DNA of 64,000 nucleotides from NCBI GenBank assembly GCA_029721435.1, contig CM056587.1, positions 372,001 to 436,000 on the forward strand, read 5' to 3'. Every line of letters begins with the position of its first letter. The first letter of the stretch is position 1. Below are positions 10,691 to 27,410 of this stretch, one piece after another. The DNA is from Gymnothorax reevesii (lineage: Eukaryota; Chordata; Actinopteri; Anguilliformes; Muraenidae). Position numbers and translations under genes: made by a program. The notes under the pieces are model-generated. The model was not told where the DNA came from and did not search any database. It saw nothing but the letters and a program-made list of their open reading frames with translations.

Positions 10691-10775
10691 ACACATAACA
10701 ACAGGCTGAGAACAGGCTGCTCAGACCAATTAGGCTCACCTGTTTCTTTATACAATTGTGAATATATCCATTTTA
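10691..10775 (-). mobile_element. CR1-like LINE 3' end fragment
   Basis: Read on the minus strand, this matches the 3' end of the CR1-like elements at 42490-42570 and 62470-62545, including the stretch before TATTCACAAT and the block around GCCTAGTTGGGCTGA. It is a diverged, severely truncated copy. Confidence 0.7.
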
Positions 10776-11776
<1,001 letters not shown>

Positions 11777-11828
11777 TGACATCTTGCTTGCAATGTAAAA
11801 TGCACATAAGATAGCCTATGTGCAACAA

Positions 11829-11985
11829 CTTGATCCCATAAGTGACATCACAGCTCTTGGCTCGATTCACAGTGCTGTTCAAGGGTGTTTATTTGGTGTT
11901 GCTAAAAGCTCATTTTACATCCATGATTACTCTATTCCACCATCATCTCGGGGTGAAGGTGTTAATGTTTTGACAGAGTATTGCC
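11829..11985 (+). repeat. Unclassified interspersed repeat, copy 1
   Basis: About 155 bp, strongly similar to the reverse complement of 26588-26750. Shared blocks include AGCTCTTGGC, GATTCA and CCATCATCTC. It has no coding capacity and no terminal repeats that I can see, and I do not recognise the family. Confidence 0.7.
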
Positions 11986-13575
11986 TGCCCTTTCAGATGA
12001 TATCAAATATGACTAGTTTTTATGAGGTTTGAAATCAATACATGTCTACTTTAAGGAGGGAAATGAAGCCTGAGCTCTTGCCGGGTGCTCTGAGGACCCT
12101 GGTCACGGGTTTGCTTTAGGTTAGGTAAGGTCAGCCTGTTTTTGAAAATATGGACTGTTGGAATTGTAGAAGGCATTTTGGAGTGCATTCGATACTGGTC
12201 ATTGGGCAGAACACAGAGTTGTTATCAGTGGGAACTCATCCAAGCTTGGCATTGTGGGAACTGGAGTCCCTCAGGGATCGGTGTTGGGGCCCTTGCTCTT
12301 CCTCATCTACATTAATGACCTTGACAGGAACATTTAATCTCTTAAAAGCCCTACGGCCTGTTACCGGGGCCAGTTGTTACGCACAATAAATACAGCACAT
12401 TTCTAAATCGCAACATTGTCATGTGGCATATCCACATTTCGCGAAGACTCTAGGCAAAAAGCTCATGTAGACCATTTTACCTCAACTGAACAGAATTCAA
12501 GCACCAAGCAAGTAAATAAGCATGAAGCAAAACATTGGATAAAATCATATCAGCGCTGAATTGCGAGAATTTCTCCTGAATTTGTGCTATGCATAAAAAA
12601 GATACCTCAAATGAAAGAGAAAAGTCCACAGAATCCAACGATCCAACGCACTCAAAGAACAGCAGGCATACACTTTACAGTCTACAGAGAGGAGCGAAAA
12701 AAAATTCTTGCCTTTGATATTTGTTAGCCCAATGTGTTCGTTTTATAACAACACTAGATCTGCCGGGGTCTTAGCATGTTCTTTTCCAGGGCAATGCTTC
12801 AAAGACCTTAGCTCCTCAGCATTCAGTTTGCTTGCAATGTATTTTACTCTCTGCGATCGCCTTGTGATGCTATCAGTAAGACTATTCCAGCAGGCATTTA
12901 ATCTTATAAGTCCTGATGTTTCTAACAAACTCTAAACCACTTTGATCGCAGAAACCTAGCCTGAGGTAAAGCCTTGCGTTCACAGTGCGTCAAACTGAGT
13001 CCATGGGCCATTTGCTTCTTCTTGAATTCTTGGTCAAGGTACACTTTTTTTGGGAAATAATTGCAGTTTCCTTTTACAGATAATCGCTGGGGTTTTTGTT
13101 ATTCTTACCTTTCTTTAACATTTTTTCACATTGCCTTTGTATTTATAATTTTATTTATTTGTTTTCTTTTTTAATCAATCTGCTCCAGTGGAGTCAAACT
13201 TCATTTTCATTGTATTATCTTTGAATGGGAAATTGTATCGGCAACAAAACTGGCAGAAATAATAATACATGTATTTTTTTATTCTAAAAATAAAAAAATG
13301 TTGTATTTGAATGGAATGGAGGCCTGTAGTGATATATAAGTGAAATTAAATGGGTTTTACAGTTTGGTATCTGAGAAATCTGAAATGGAACACAAGGTAC
13401 CTAAATTGCCAAATTGGGGAAGCCACCTATACATTCCTCTCTAATTTTACTCTGATTGACCTGATCAGAATAAACTTTGTCACAGATAATAATGAGATTC
13501 TGTGCTGTAATTTTTTTTAGAGGTTTCAGACTGCAACTCAACAAATTTACAAGGGATAGAAGTAAAGCTTTGTTA

Positions 13576-15160
<1,585 letters not shown>

Positions 15161-15559
15161 TAGGTGCAGAATGAGATCTTTCAATGATGCTGTGTTCCAT
15201 CTCCATTTACTCTGACTCAGTGATACAGTGGGGAAAATAAGTATTTGACCCCTCGCTGATTTTGCAGGTTTGCCCACTTAGAAAGAATACAACGATCTAC
15301 AATTTTAGTCATATATACATTCTAACAGTGAGAGAGAGAATCACAAATAAAATTCCCGAAAATCACATCATATGAATTTATAAAAATTGATAACCATCTG
15401 ATGAGGAAAAATAAGTATTTTACCCCCTGGACAAACAGCATGTTAATATTTTGTAGAAAAGCACAGATGTCAAACATTTTTTGTAGTTGTTGACAAGGTT
15501 TGTGCACATTTTGGCGGGGATGTTGAACCACTCCTCCCTACAGACAGCCTCCAAATCAT

Positions 15560-16290
15560 TCAGGTCCCAAGGCTGTGGCCTTGCAACCCGAATTTTAAGC
15601 TCCCTCTAAAGATTTTAAATTGGATTCAGGTCTGGAGACTGGCTAAGCCACTCCAGACCCTTGATGTACTTCTTCTTCAGCCAATCTTTTGTTGCTCTGG
15701 CGGTGTGCTTAGGGTAGTTGAGGGAAGGAGCTGTTGGTCCAGAATTCCACGGTTTATGGCCCCGTCCATCCTCCCCTCAATGCAATGGAGTTGTGCCGTC
15801 CCCTGGGCTGAAAAGCACCACTGTGCTTGACGGTGGGGATGGTGTTCTTTGGGTTGTACTCTGTGTTCTTTGCCCTCCAAACACGGCGAGTTGAGTTGAG
15901 CCCAAAAATTTATTGGTCTCATCTGACCACATCACCTTCTTCCAGGCCTCTTCTGAGTCATCCAGGTGGTCAATGGCGAACTTCAGGCGGGCCTGTACAT
16001 GTGCCTTCTTGAGCAGGTGGACCTTGCGTGCGCTGCAGGATTTCAATCCATGACCGCGTAGTGTGTTACCGACTGTTTCTTTTGTAACTGTGGTCCCAGC
16101 TGCCTTCAGTTCATTAATCAGTTCCCCCCCTTGTGATTCCTCACCGTTCGCATGATCAGGGACATCTCACGAGGCGAGACCTTGCATGGAGGCCCAGACA
16201 GAGGGAGGTTGGCGGCAGTGTGGTACTTCTTCCATTTCCTGATAACTGCACTGACAGTTGATCTTTTCTTTCAAAGTTGCTTTCCCATTC
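15560..16290 (-). pseudogene. Tc1 transposase pseudogene (element B)
   Basis: On the minus strand, peptide fragments such as SARKVHLLKKAHVQARLKFA and [13 protein letters not shown] are typical of Tc1 transposase just before and at the first catalytic Asp. The reading shifts frame after WSDET. The rest of the catalytic domain toward 15600 is only recognisable in pieces ([14 protein letters not shown], SPDLNPI-like), so the gene is dead. Confidence 0.85.
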
Positions 16291-16296
16291 TCTTGT

Positions 16297-16582
16297 AGAA
16301 AAAGACACAAACGCGCTCAACTCCCGAAAAGTTATAAAGAATTAAGCAATGGGTGCTGAAACCTATGAAAAGAAAAACACACTAATCAAGAAGGCATAGG
16401 CAGCACTCCAAATGCATAAAAAATATATTTATTGCCACACTATAGGACGTTTCGGGTAGTACCCTTCCTCAGCATGTATCGCCATACATGCTGAGGAAGG
16501 TTACTACCCGAAACGTCCAAGAGTGTGGCAATAAATATATTTTTTATGCATTTGGAGTGCTGCCTATGCCTTCTTGATTAGT
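16297..16582. mobile_element. Foldback insertion with 12-bp target duplication
   Basis: An extra 286 bp inside Tc1 element B is bordered by a perfect 12-bp direct repeat, CCATTCTCTTGT (16285-16296 and 16583-16594). Its last 202 bp (16381-16582) form an almost perfect hairpin with arms of about 98 bp. The first 84 bp lie outside the hairpin. The arm contains GACGTTTCGGGTAGTA. The 12-bp duplication is longer than the 2, 4 or 8 bp of common DNA transposons. Confidence 0.85.
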
Positions 16583-17545
16583 CCATTCTCTTGTGGCCCA
16601 TCCCAGCCTTGTGTAGGTCAACAATCTTGTCCCTGATGTCCTTAGACTGCTCCTTGGTCTTGCCCATGGTGGAGATGTTGGAAACTGGTTGTCTGGGAGT
16701 GGGAAGGTGTCTTTTATACATGTAATGAGGTGAGGCAGGTGTATTTGATGTAAATAATTAGTTGGGATTGGGGGTGCATCTTAAAGAAAGACTAACTGGC
16801 TTGTGGGACCCAGAATACTTGCTGTTTGGTAGGGGGTCAAATACTTATTTTTCCTCATCAGATGGTTATCAATTTTTATAAATTCATATGATATGATTTT
16901 CGGGAATTTTCTTTGTGATTCTATCTCTCACTGTTAGAATGTATATACGATTAAAATTATAGATCGTTGTATTCTTTCTAAGTGGGCAAACCTGCAAAAT
17001 CAGTCAGGGGTCAAATACTTATTTTCCCCCCTGTATATGTAGTGATTATTACACCAGGGCAGAAATCCCAAATGGTTTTACCTGTATTATGATACCAAGA
17101 TTATTCAAATGGACCAAGCAGTCACAGAGATATACTCATTTAATTTTGGGCTTGCCATTTTTGAAAAAGAGGCTCAGGGCTTAAGGGGTTAAAGTGCAAA
17201 ACCAAATTTGCAGATGATACTTAATTGGTGAAGTTAGCTTACAGTTTATAGTCTACTGGTATGATTAAGGATGATTTAGACTGAATACAAAAGTAGGCAG
17301 TGAAGTGGCTAATGAAATTTAACATGGCCAAATGTGAATTTCTATTTATCAGAAGTAAAACATCGGACTGGATTACTTTATGGGAGGTTTAAAAACTGGT
17401 GTGTGCTGTACTTGAAAAAGATCTCAAAGTGATTGTTGACCAAACCCTTACACGGTCAAGCCACTATGCTTGGGCAGTTAAAGAGGCAAAAAAGGATACT
17501 GGTATATATAGCCGTAAGTATTGCGTATAAATTTGAGGAGGTTAA

Positions 17546-17712
17546 CCCTCTCCAGCCAAATTTATTATTTTCAGATACGAAAAATCTTTCATTGATGGAG
17601 AATGAAAGATAATAATTATTATAATTATTATAATTATTATTATTGTATTATTACCAGTCATCAGTTGATTTTTTTTTTTTGTTGCAAATTTGCAAATTGA
17701 GCCTGGAGAGGG
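17546..17712. mobile_element. piggyBac-like MITE, 167 bp
   Basis: Flanked by TTAA at 17542-17545 and 17713-17716. The ends are CCCTCTCCAG and CTGGAGAGGG, perfect inverted repeats, followed by more distant AAATT matches. The middle is an ATT-rich microsatellite. It lies inside the CR1 copy and splits it cleanly. Confidence 0.88.
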
Positions 17713-17780
17713 TTAAACTTCTCAGGTACAAGAAAGACATGCAGGCTTTAGAAAAGGTTCCAAGAAGAGCCACAAAGTTA

Positions 17781-18292
17781 ATTAAAGCTGCAAGCAGCGT
17801 TGAACAGGCCCTCGCACCCTTGTGCACATTGGGGGTAGTGGTGCGATCCTGACGGGTGCAGGTTTGCGCTCACGGCCAGTGAACAGGTCAAGTACAGGCC
17901 CCAACCTGTGATGAAGACCTACGACTTCATCGCCATTGACTTTTTTGTTCAGAATGTCATAACGCATCATTTTAAAAAATTGCCTCGCTCTAGGACCATT
18001 TTGAAAATTTTTCCCATGTTAAATTTCGGACCTTTTCGGGCCCCCTGCTCGAAAAGGCCCGGGATGATCTGGCCCAAAGGCTTATTGGAAGCACTTTCCA
18101 TTGGTGTGCACCAGCTCACCAAGTTTCACGACAATCTCCTGTAGAGGAGACACAAAATTATGCAAAATAATAATAGTCGGAATAAGAACAATACGTCTCT
18201 CAACTTCGTTGAGGAGACCTAATATTAATAAACAGCACGATGTCCATAGGGTCTTCCACGGACGACTTGCAATCGGCTCGGGCCCTAATTAA
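17781..18292. mobile_element. Interspersed element with terminal stem-loop
   Basis: A 510-bp block interrupts the CR1 copy between TTAATTA-like flanks. It starts with AAAGCTGCAAGCAGCG. Near its other end is a short hairpin at 18195-18218 with the loop region CAACTTCGTTG. I recognise this as a common dispersed fish repeat but cannot assign a class with certainty. It has no coding sequence. Confidence 0.6.
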
Positions 18293-18412
18293 TGGTTTAA
18301 AAGACCAAACATTGTGTTCAGGCTGAAGCTTCTTAATCTCTTCAGTCTTGGTGCAAGGAGACTCGGGTAATTTGATTGAGGTCTTAAAAGTAAGTTAAAG
18401 GGATTACAGGCC

Positions 18413-18888
18413 TCGAACTACAGGTGACAAGGGGTATGGCAAAAGTTGTCGTGGTCCATGCTGAAAATACAAGGGTACTACGGCAAATGTGCCTCCATAT
18501 AAGGGGCACCACAGTAAAGTCTGCCGCCACCTTTGGGCCACAGCAGCTAGTATGAAGTGCCGCTTACATATCAATCGATAGTGATAGAAAAAATATATTT
18601 GTTTTCCGTTTCCTAATTTTGTGCTCTTCCTCTTGAGAGCAATTTAATGGGAAGATGTTTCTACCGCGCGTGCCCAGTTTGTTTTAAACTGTGAGTTTGT
18701 TTGAGAAGATTATTAGATTTGTGGAGAAAACCTGGATTTAATTAGTGAGTAAAGCAGCTAATCGTCTTAATTTGTTTAATACTAAATACTCAAGGAACAT
18801 TAGAACTATCAGGCGGTGACAACGTTTTTGCAGTTAGCTGTATACAAAAGCCATTATCACTTTCCTAAAAAGTTTTAAGCTTTCTTGT
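18413..18888. other. Unassigned intron sequence
   Basis: No gene, tandem repeat or recognisable transposon end is visible here. Confidence 0.4.
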
Positions 18889-19450
18889 GTTTGGCGGAGA
18901 CGTGGTGAACGTTATCACGTCGATTGTGTCGTTCAAACGGACCGTTGGGGTGGTGGCAGCGTTATGGTGTGGGGTGGAATAAGCTACCGTCAGAGAACCC
19001 CTCTCCATATCTGCAGAGGAAGGGTGAACGGCGTCTACTACCGGGACCAGGTGCTGCAGAAACATTTTGTGCCGTTCTTCAACCAACACCATGATGTCCA
19101 CACGTTCCAACAGGACAACGCTAGGGCACACACTGCAAGGGTGTCCATGCAGTACCTTGCACAGCAGAATATCCCCGTGCTTCAGTGGCCAGCTCTGTCA
19201 CCCGACCTCTCCCCTATCGAGCACTTATGGGATGAAATTGGACGACGTCTTTCACGTCGACGCCAGATGGACAACATCCGAGAACTTGAGCCCTTGTTCA
19301 GGAGTGGAATGCTATCCCTCAGAACACTATCCAGAGACCGTTCAACTCCATGCGACGACGATGCACCGTATGTGTCAATGCAAATGGCGGTCACACCCGT
19401 TATTGACTTTCCTGTTTGACCCCTACACCAGTTAAACCTCTCTCGCGCAT
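18889..19450 (+). pseudogene. Tc1-like transposase, C-terminal fragment (element C)
   Basis: The frame starts with VWRRRGERY and continues through RWGGGSVMVWGGISY, FQQDNARAHTARV and SPDLSPIEHLWDEIGRRL. The second Asp and the Glu are present with 34 residues between them, as in DD34E enzymes. The N-terminal domain and the first catalytic Asp are absent because the copy is truncated at its 5' side near 18889. From about 19290 the frame drifts from the family pattern. This is a third Tc1 lineage, different from elements A and B. Confidence 0.88.
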
Positions 19451-20679
19451 TAACATTATCATGAATGAAATTGAATGATGTTTACATTTCTTCTTAAATC
19501 ATTCATTATCTCAAATGCATCATATGTATATACTTCACTTATCAATCCGTGGAGCTATTCCAGATTTCGTGAGTGGTGCGTTTTCATTTGTACTCAGTAT
19601 AATTTTGAAGACTCTGTTAGAGGTCAATAACAACATGTGCAAATTTCATTACCCAGCTCCTAAGCGATCGTGAGATATCAAACTCTCAAATTACCATGTA
19701 TATTTCACTTTACCCTCACCTGATGGGAAACCTGAGTTTTAGGGCTCTGTATATCCAAAACCATAAATGAAACTGCAGACGATGTTAGTGTCTAGTTATA
19801 AGACCTGTCCAGTGTAACACAACATGCTATTTTGTCAACTCTGGGGATTTTCGTTATCAAATAGATCTCACTTGTAATTCCAGTTAAATGGTAATTTGCA
19901 TTTTCTGCCCCAATTTAAAAGGCCTATTTCTCGCAATATGAGCAAAACTTACAAGTACTAGGATTATTATAATGAAGTACGTCAATGCTTAATCAAATTA
20001 AGACCGGAATTAATTAATTACCGAAGACCAGGGCAGCTCGCACCTTCATGGATTAACGAATGTATTAATACTGTCACGTGATCAGAAATTCTACACTTCC
20101 ACACTTTTGAAGCCCGAAAATGACATGGTTGACTGTCAAATTGTAATATATAATCTTCTCCACATTGAACAATTATACATGATTAATATGTTTACAAAGT
20201 ATCATGGACTAGATGAAACTCCTTCCCTTAAATATTGGACGGCAGATGTGGGGTACTTATAGTCCTAAACAGTCTGATGCCTACAGTGTGCTGTATGGTG
20301 TCAACCGATAATCGCTTGATACTTAATTTTTTTTCAGACAAGGGTATGAAGCAATGATGTTTCCGTGTTCCTGTTACTGTTCTGCAAGTTTCATACCTCT
20401 GTTCTAGGTTGAATTTCATGGCATTGTTTGTTACATCTGTTGATGAAACATAGAAAAACTTTATCCCTGTGATATTTTCAGCAGCCCATTGAAACATTGC
20501 AAGAGGGCTTAAAATGTGTCCTTTGACTGATGCTTGGAGACTGGCCCAGGTTGCTAGTCTATTCACTGTACCGCCAATGCCATTGCAATAGCAAAAACTT
20601 CACCAACCTTTGTCTACATAAACAAGATCGCGGTATTGAAGGGGAGTGGCATTTTTTTGCCACAAGCCATGGTAAAAGC
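19451..20679. other. Unassigned intron sequence
   Basis: The start probably holds the 3' non-coding part of Tc1 element C. The rest is AT-rich with no recognisable gene. Blocks such as GTGAGATATCAAACTC suggest old repeat material, but I cannot assign it. Confidence 0.4.
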
Positions 20680-21005
20680 CCCAGTCTCCAAGCCTCAGTC
20701 GAAGGGTCAAGTAGGCTTGACTTGAGATCGTAAGGTCCTGAGTTCAAGCCCTGACCACGGCCTTTGCGATGTGTTCTTGGGCAGAACACTTTACTCCCAC
20801 ACTCCACGCCTCACTCCATCCAGGTGTATAAATGGGTACCAGCAAATAGGCAGGGAAACTTGTCTAAGAGCTGGGGGAGTTCCTGCGATGGACCAGCATC
20901 CCATCCAGGGGGAGTAGTAATACTCCTAGTCGCTTCATGCCATGGAAACCGGGGTTAAGCACCAGCCCGATGGGCCACAAGGCTCCTACAGGCTTACTTC
21001 TTGTT
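20680..21005 (+). mobile_element. tRNA-headed SINE
   Basis: The head contains a B-box-like GAGTTCAAGCCC at about 20730, preceded by GAGATCGTAAGGTC as in tRNA-derived SINEs. The body includes GTATAAATGGGTACCAGC and a tail near GGCTCCTACAGGCTTACTT. This resembles tRNA/V-SINE-type elements of fish. The A box is poorly preserved. The direction is taken from the tRNA head. Confidence 0.65.
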
Positions 21006-21404
21006 TTGCATTGCACCATGAAATTATGAGGGGTTTTCTTTCACACATAAATTACAACATAAATTACCATAGGCCTACGTCTTTAAATTCCGCGCCTAAG
21101 TACCTCATGAATCGGCATAGATTCGCAAATTGATTAGTGAGGCTCATTAAGCAATAAGCTGTGCAACGTCACATTCTTTACTTCTGTATTAAGACTGTAG
21201 AAAATTGATTCTTGTGGCTTCTTGCGAAGAAGCCTCGCAAACTAATTTAAAAAGACGTATTGATAATTTGCGTCGTCATTTGATATCGAAAATAAATTTG
21301 ACTGTCCTTCTACCAATTCGTATGAGCAACTGCTGATGAAGAAAAGTAAACTGCGAAAGGTTTAAGTCATTAAGCTTTGAAGGGCGAGGTTTTGGCTTCT
21401 TATT

Positions 21405-21515
21405 GTTACGGAATAGCTTGCCTGGCCATACCGTAGAGGCAGAAACTCTTTGCGATTTCCAATTCCAGGCTCAATATTGTGTCAGATACCATCTTGTCCT
21501 GAAGTACCTGAAGTG
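21405..21515 (+). mobile_element. Diverged CR1-like LINE fragment
   Basis: GGAATAGCTTGCCTGGCCATAC and the following sequence to TGAAG match the C-terminal WNSLPDHIVEAETL region of the CR1-like copies (42405-42500). It is short, without an open frame. Confidence 0.65.
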
Positions 21516-21735
21516 TTTGGTTCTAGTCATCTGAAAATGGTGAGCCTAATTGGGCTGAATTGACTGTTCTTGGGACACGTGTTGTGTTATATCCCCTCCA
21601 ATGGTATATCTAGTCATATGATCTGCGATGAGAGTGTGGGGCTTATTTAATCTACTGCACGAATTTATGTTCACTGCAAGTGGTGAACCTCTGGTTTTAA
21701 TGAAGTATTGTTTTTGAAGTGAGTCTTGATATTGA

Positions 21736-22440
<705 letters not shown>

Positions 22441-22464
22441 CACAGCAGACTCAAAGTAACCACA

Positions 22465-22512
22465 GTGACTACATTTCCCAGAAAGCGTAGCGCTCTTGGA
22501 GCATGCGCAAGG
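22465..22512 (+). promoter_or_regulatory. ZNF143-like and NRF1-like motifs in an intron
   Basis: GACTACATTTCCCAGAAAGC (22467-22486) resembles the ZNF143/STAF consensus ACTACAATTCCCAGAATGC. GCATGCGCA (22501-22509) is the core of an NRF1 site. They are 15 bp apart. Such pairs are usual at promoters, but no exon is seen next to them here. They could also belong to an old repeat. Confidence 0.4.
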
Positions 22513-22519
22513 CAGAGTT

Positions 22520-24064
<1,545 letters not shown>

Positions 24065-24204
24065 AACTGCTGAACACTGCCTTCTCATCCGTCTCCCTCA
24101 CACATTAGGCCTGCTAACCTACTAACTGCACACCACCCAGCAGAGATTGAGGAATTGGCTCTCATGTCATCGGAAACTGCATATATGCTTAAATCATCCA
24201 TCTG

Positions 24205-25767
24205 CAATTGGGTCATTGCGTGCCCAGTGAGTCAGTGGCTCCCAGGTGACCGACTCAGATTTTGTCGAAAAAAAATCTTAAAAACTTGCTTATCATGAAC
24301 ACCTGCGAAATTTTAGGGTCTAATTCTTACCGGTTTTGGTTTTACAGGGATTCAAAGTGCGGGACCCACAAACCTGCAAATGGCAATTTGCAATTTCTGT
24401 GGTTTTTGGAGGTCAGTCTCCTAGAAGGAAAGTCCTAGGAAGCTGAAGACCTGTAGTCTGGGTAATTCTGGACCAGAAATTCAGAATTTTGCATCAAATG
24501 AGTCTGTCTTTTACCACTTGGGTGCTGCGGACGTCACAAAATGGTCATTTTTAAGGCGCTGTCATCAGGGCTTCTGGTATCGGGCAAGCCCCCAGACCCC
24601 TCAATATGGGCCATTTTGGGGGTTTTGGTCCTCGGAACACTTTTCAGACCCCCACCTTTAACTCATGTAGACACTCAGAGGTCTGCAATTACTTGAAGGC
24701 ATACTACTAGTGCCAGACATTTGAATGAATGGCAAATTCCAGTTGTGGCTTGTCTGCTGAGGTCTGGGGGCTTGCCCGATACCAGAAGCCCTCATGACAG
24801 CGCCTTAAAAATGACCATTTTGTGACATCCGCAGCACCCAAGTGGTAAAAGACAGGACTCATTCGATTCCAAATTCTGAATTTCTGGTCCAGAATTACCC
24901 AGACTACAGGTCTTCAGCTTCCTAGGACTTTCCTTCTAGGAGACTGACCTCCAAAAACCACAGAAATTGCAAATTGCCATTTGCGGGTTTGTGGGTCCCG
25001 CACTTTGAACCCATGTAAAACTAAAACCGGTAGGAATTAGGGGTGTCAAGGTTTAAAATTTTTTCTACTCGTGTACACGGGCCTTCTAACCGACATGTAC
25101 CCGGTTACACGGGGATTTATGAGCTTTTTCTGTCGCTGTTGCACTATATAACCACAGAAAGTAAAATGAGTTGAAAATAAAGTCCTCTATCATTTTGACA
25201 GATAAGAAAACGTACAAGTGAAAGCTGAAAAAGGGTTAACCTTTTTTAATCATAGTTTTAACTATTGCTCATTTTTGTACTTTTTTTTTTTTTTTTTTTT
25301 TTAACTTGAATTGCAAACTGCATCCCTCTCTCGCAACGGGAGCTGCGTCTGAATTTTAATGTGCGTCTCATCATAATAGTAATCTGGAATTGGCGAGAGA
25401 AAGCAACTCAAAAAGAAGCCAAAGTAAGCTGAAGTGAGAGGAAAAAACTTCACCTTTATATCCACAAAGTTAAAAAGTAGAGGGGGACTCACAATTATTT
25501 ACTAAAATTGGCGAAAAAAATGTTTTCTTTCTCCTCTTTAGACGTGAGGATGTTTGATCAGGTCGTGAAAAGCCGACAGAACACCAACCAACAATATAAC
25601 GTACAACAACACGCAACAATATAGGCTAAAATAACAAGCTATTAACAGTTTTTTTGTTAGTGTTCATTATACATGGTGAGTAATTTGTAAGAATTTTTCC
25701 GGCAAAATCCGAGTCTGTCACCTGGGAAATTTTCTGAATGACCCACTTGGCATGGAATGACCCAATT
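24205..25767. repeat. Long foldback (inverted repeat) in RCBTB1 intron
   Basis: 24205-24602 and 24759-25039 plus about 25659-25767 are inverted copies. The best-kept arms (24321-24602 versus 24759-25039) are about 280 bp with only scattered mismatches. The outer parts start CAATTGGGTCATT and end AATGACCCAATT. The loop is 156 bp. The right arm is interrupted by a 620-bp insertion (25040-25658). There is no coding sequence. In pre-mRNA the arms could pair as a long duplex. Confidence 0.85.
25040..25658. mobile_element. Insertion within the right foldback arm
   Basis: Defined by comparison of the two arms: the left arm has no counterpart for it. It starts GGGGTGTCAAGG and contains CGTGTACACGG and CCCGGTTACACGGGG, a pattern seen in hAT-type repeats, plus a poly-T run of more than 20 (25276-25302). 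Its ends are not exactly determined. Confidence 0.5.
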
Positions 25768-26587
25768 ATTTTCTCCGATTCATGGACACACGCCCGCATG
25801 GACATCTCACTCTGCCTTTAGGTTATATTGCCTTTTAAAATGTATTGTGTTTCTTTGATGTTGATTTGTTTTCATTGATGATTTTCTCTGAAGATTAGAG
25901 ATGCTGCTAGTCTTCACAATGAATGAGTTGTTTCAGCTCTAATCCTGGTGTTCTTTTGGCAATGCAGAATTACCAGTGGCCTTCTCAAGTCAGTCAGGGT
26001 GCTGCAGAATGTTTATCATACAATGTTGTTAGAGATGCCTGTCATGATCTTCTAATAGAAAATCGAGCAATGCCAGTGCAGCACGTCAATAATTAATCAA
26101 ACAATTAAATAGCTCACTTAAAGCCTTCGTGAAACATAAAGGACATCACCTGATTGCTGCAAACCACTTTGCAGCGTGATCATTGCTACTGTAGCTGAAA
26201 AAATACTCATTTGAAATCAGCTTCTCTCCTGTAGTTTTTTGGCTGATTAAGCAAGTTATATCCTAGGCTTCTCCCTGGTTATTGAACTTTTCCAATCAGT
26301 CGTCAACAATGCTTTAATGCAAATTCTAATTCGATTGAAAAGAGGCCCGAGGTTTGCCCTCACGGCGTTTGCAGAATGGAAGAAAAAAGAATTCCAAACT
26401 TATGTAATGTCGATTGGGCATCTGAGCTGTGTTTGATGAAGTAACATTCAAATTGGATATTGCAAAAGGAACAATGTTTAGAAAAATGGTTGCGGCAACA
26501 TCCGTCCCGAATTGATTCATTACTGTAAGCGTAAAGTTGACGTGTATTGATTTGAAACTTTCGAGAAAATTGTATTTGGCATTATCC
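25768..26587. other. Unassigned intron sequence
   Basis: No gene, tandem repeat or identifiable transposon seen. Confidence 0.4.
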
Positions 26588-26750
26588 AAAAGTGCTTGCA
26601 ATACTCTCTCTAACGATCAACAATTTTCACTCGGAGATGATAGTGGAATGGAGTGATCATGGATGTGAAACAGGCTTTTGGCAACCCCCAATATCGCCCT
26701 TGATCAGCGCTATGAATCGGGCCAAGAGCTATGACGTAGCTTGTGAGATC
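26588..26750 (-). repeat. Unclassified interspersed repeat, copy 2
   Basis: Reverse complement matches 11829-11985 over about 155 bp with moderate divergence. The match extends through the CATCCATGAT and ATCATCTC blocks. Flanks are unrelated, so this is a dispersed repeat rather than a segmental duplication. Confidence 0.7.
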
Positions 26751-27410
26751 AATTGTGACACAAAGGCAGTCGTATGTGTATTTTACTTCACATGCAAGAT
26801 GTTGATATCCATGAAAAATGACAATGATGACTGTGGAGAGGTAGGAAGGATGGAAAATGAGGAAGAAATCTGCGACAATAGGGATGCAGCTGAATGCCAA
26901 CAGCTACCACAAACGTACCAGCGCGAGCTGTAGCCTCAGGCACGGGCGAGTGAGCAGTAAGCAAGTTCGGGGGTGCGTTTCCCAAAAGCATTGTTGCTAA
27001 CTTTGTTGGGGTGGGACTTGTAAACGTGTACAAGGTTATTCTATCATAAACCTTTCTACCATGTTACCATGTACAGGCACTCATCGGTTGCGTCCGAAAA
27101 GTTAAATTATGTCCTATTGTCTAATTCCTCACCACTTTAACCTCGGTAAAACGACATGAGGTATCTAAAGGAAAGGCGTAAAGGGGACTCTTTTACAGCT
27201 TTGGAAGAGAACTGAGCTAATAAGAGAATCCGAATGACGAGAGAATGACACACTGGGCACAGTGATCACCCACCTCCTGCCCTTCATGTTTATTAGTTTT
27301 CATGATTAGCCGGATGGACGGCCATCGCGGAATTGCGGGATAGCATTTCCTCCTTTCTTTTCAAAAAGGATGGTTCAGTGTACCCAATGTTATGGTGATA
27401 AATTAGGAAG
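26751..27410. other. Unassigned intron sequence
   Basis: Nothing recognisable apart from the L2 LINE tail that begins at the end of this stretch. Confidence 0.4.

Larger units (their letters stand above)
15226..17033 (-). mobile_element. Tc1/mariner element B, inactive
   Basis: About 1.8 kb between TA dinucleotides (15224-15225 and 17034-17035). The ends are long inverted repeats starting CAGTGGGGAAAATAAGTATT and ending with its near complement. The terminal sequence is that of a widespread fish Tc1 family whose end contains AAGTATTTGACCCC. A 286-bp foldback insertion (16297-16582) interrupts it. Confidence 0.92.
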
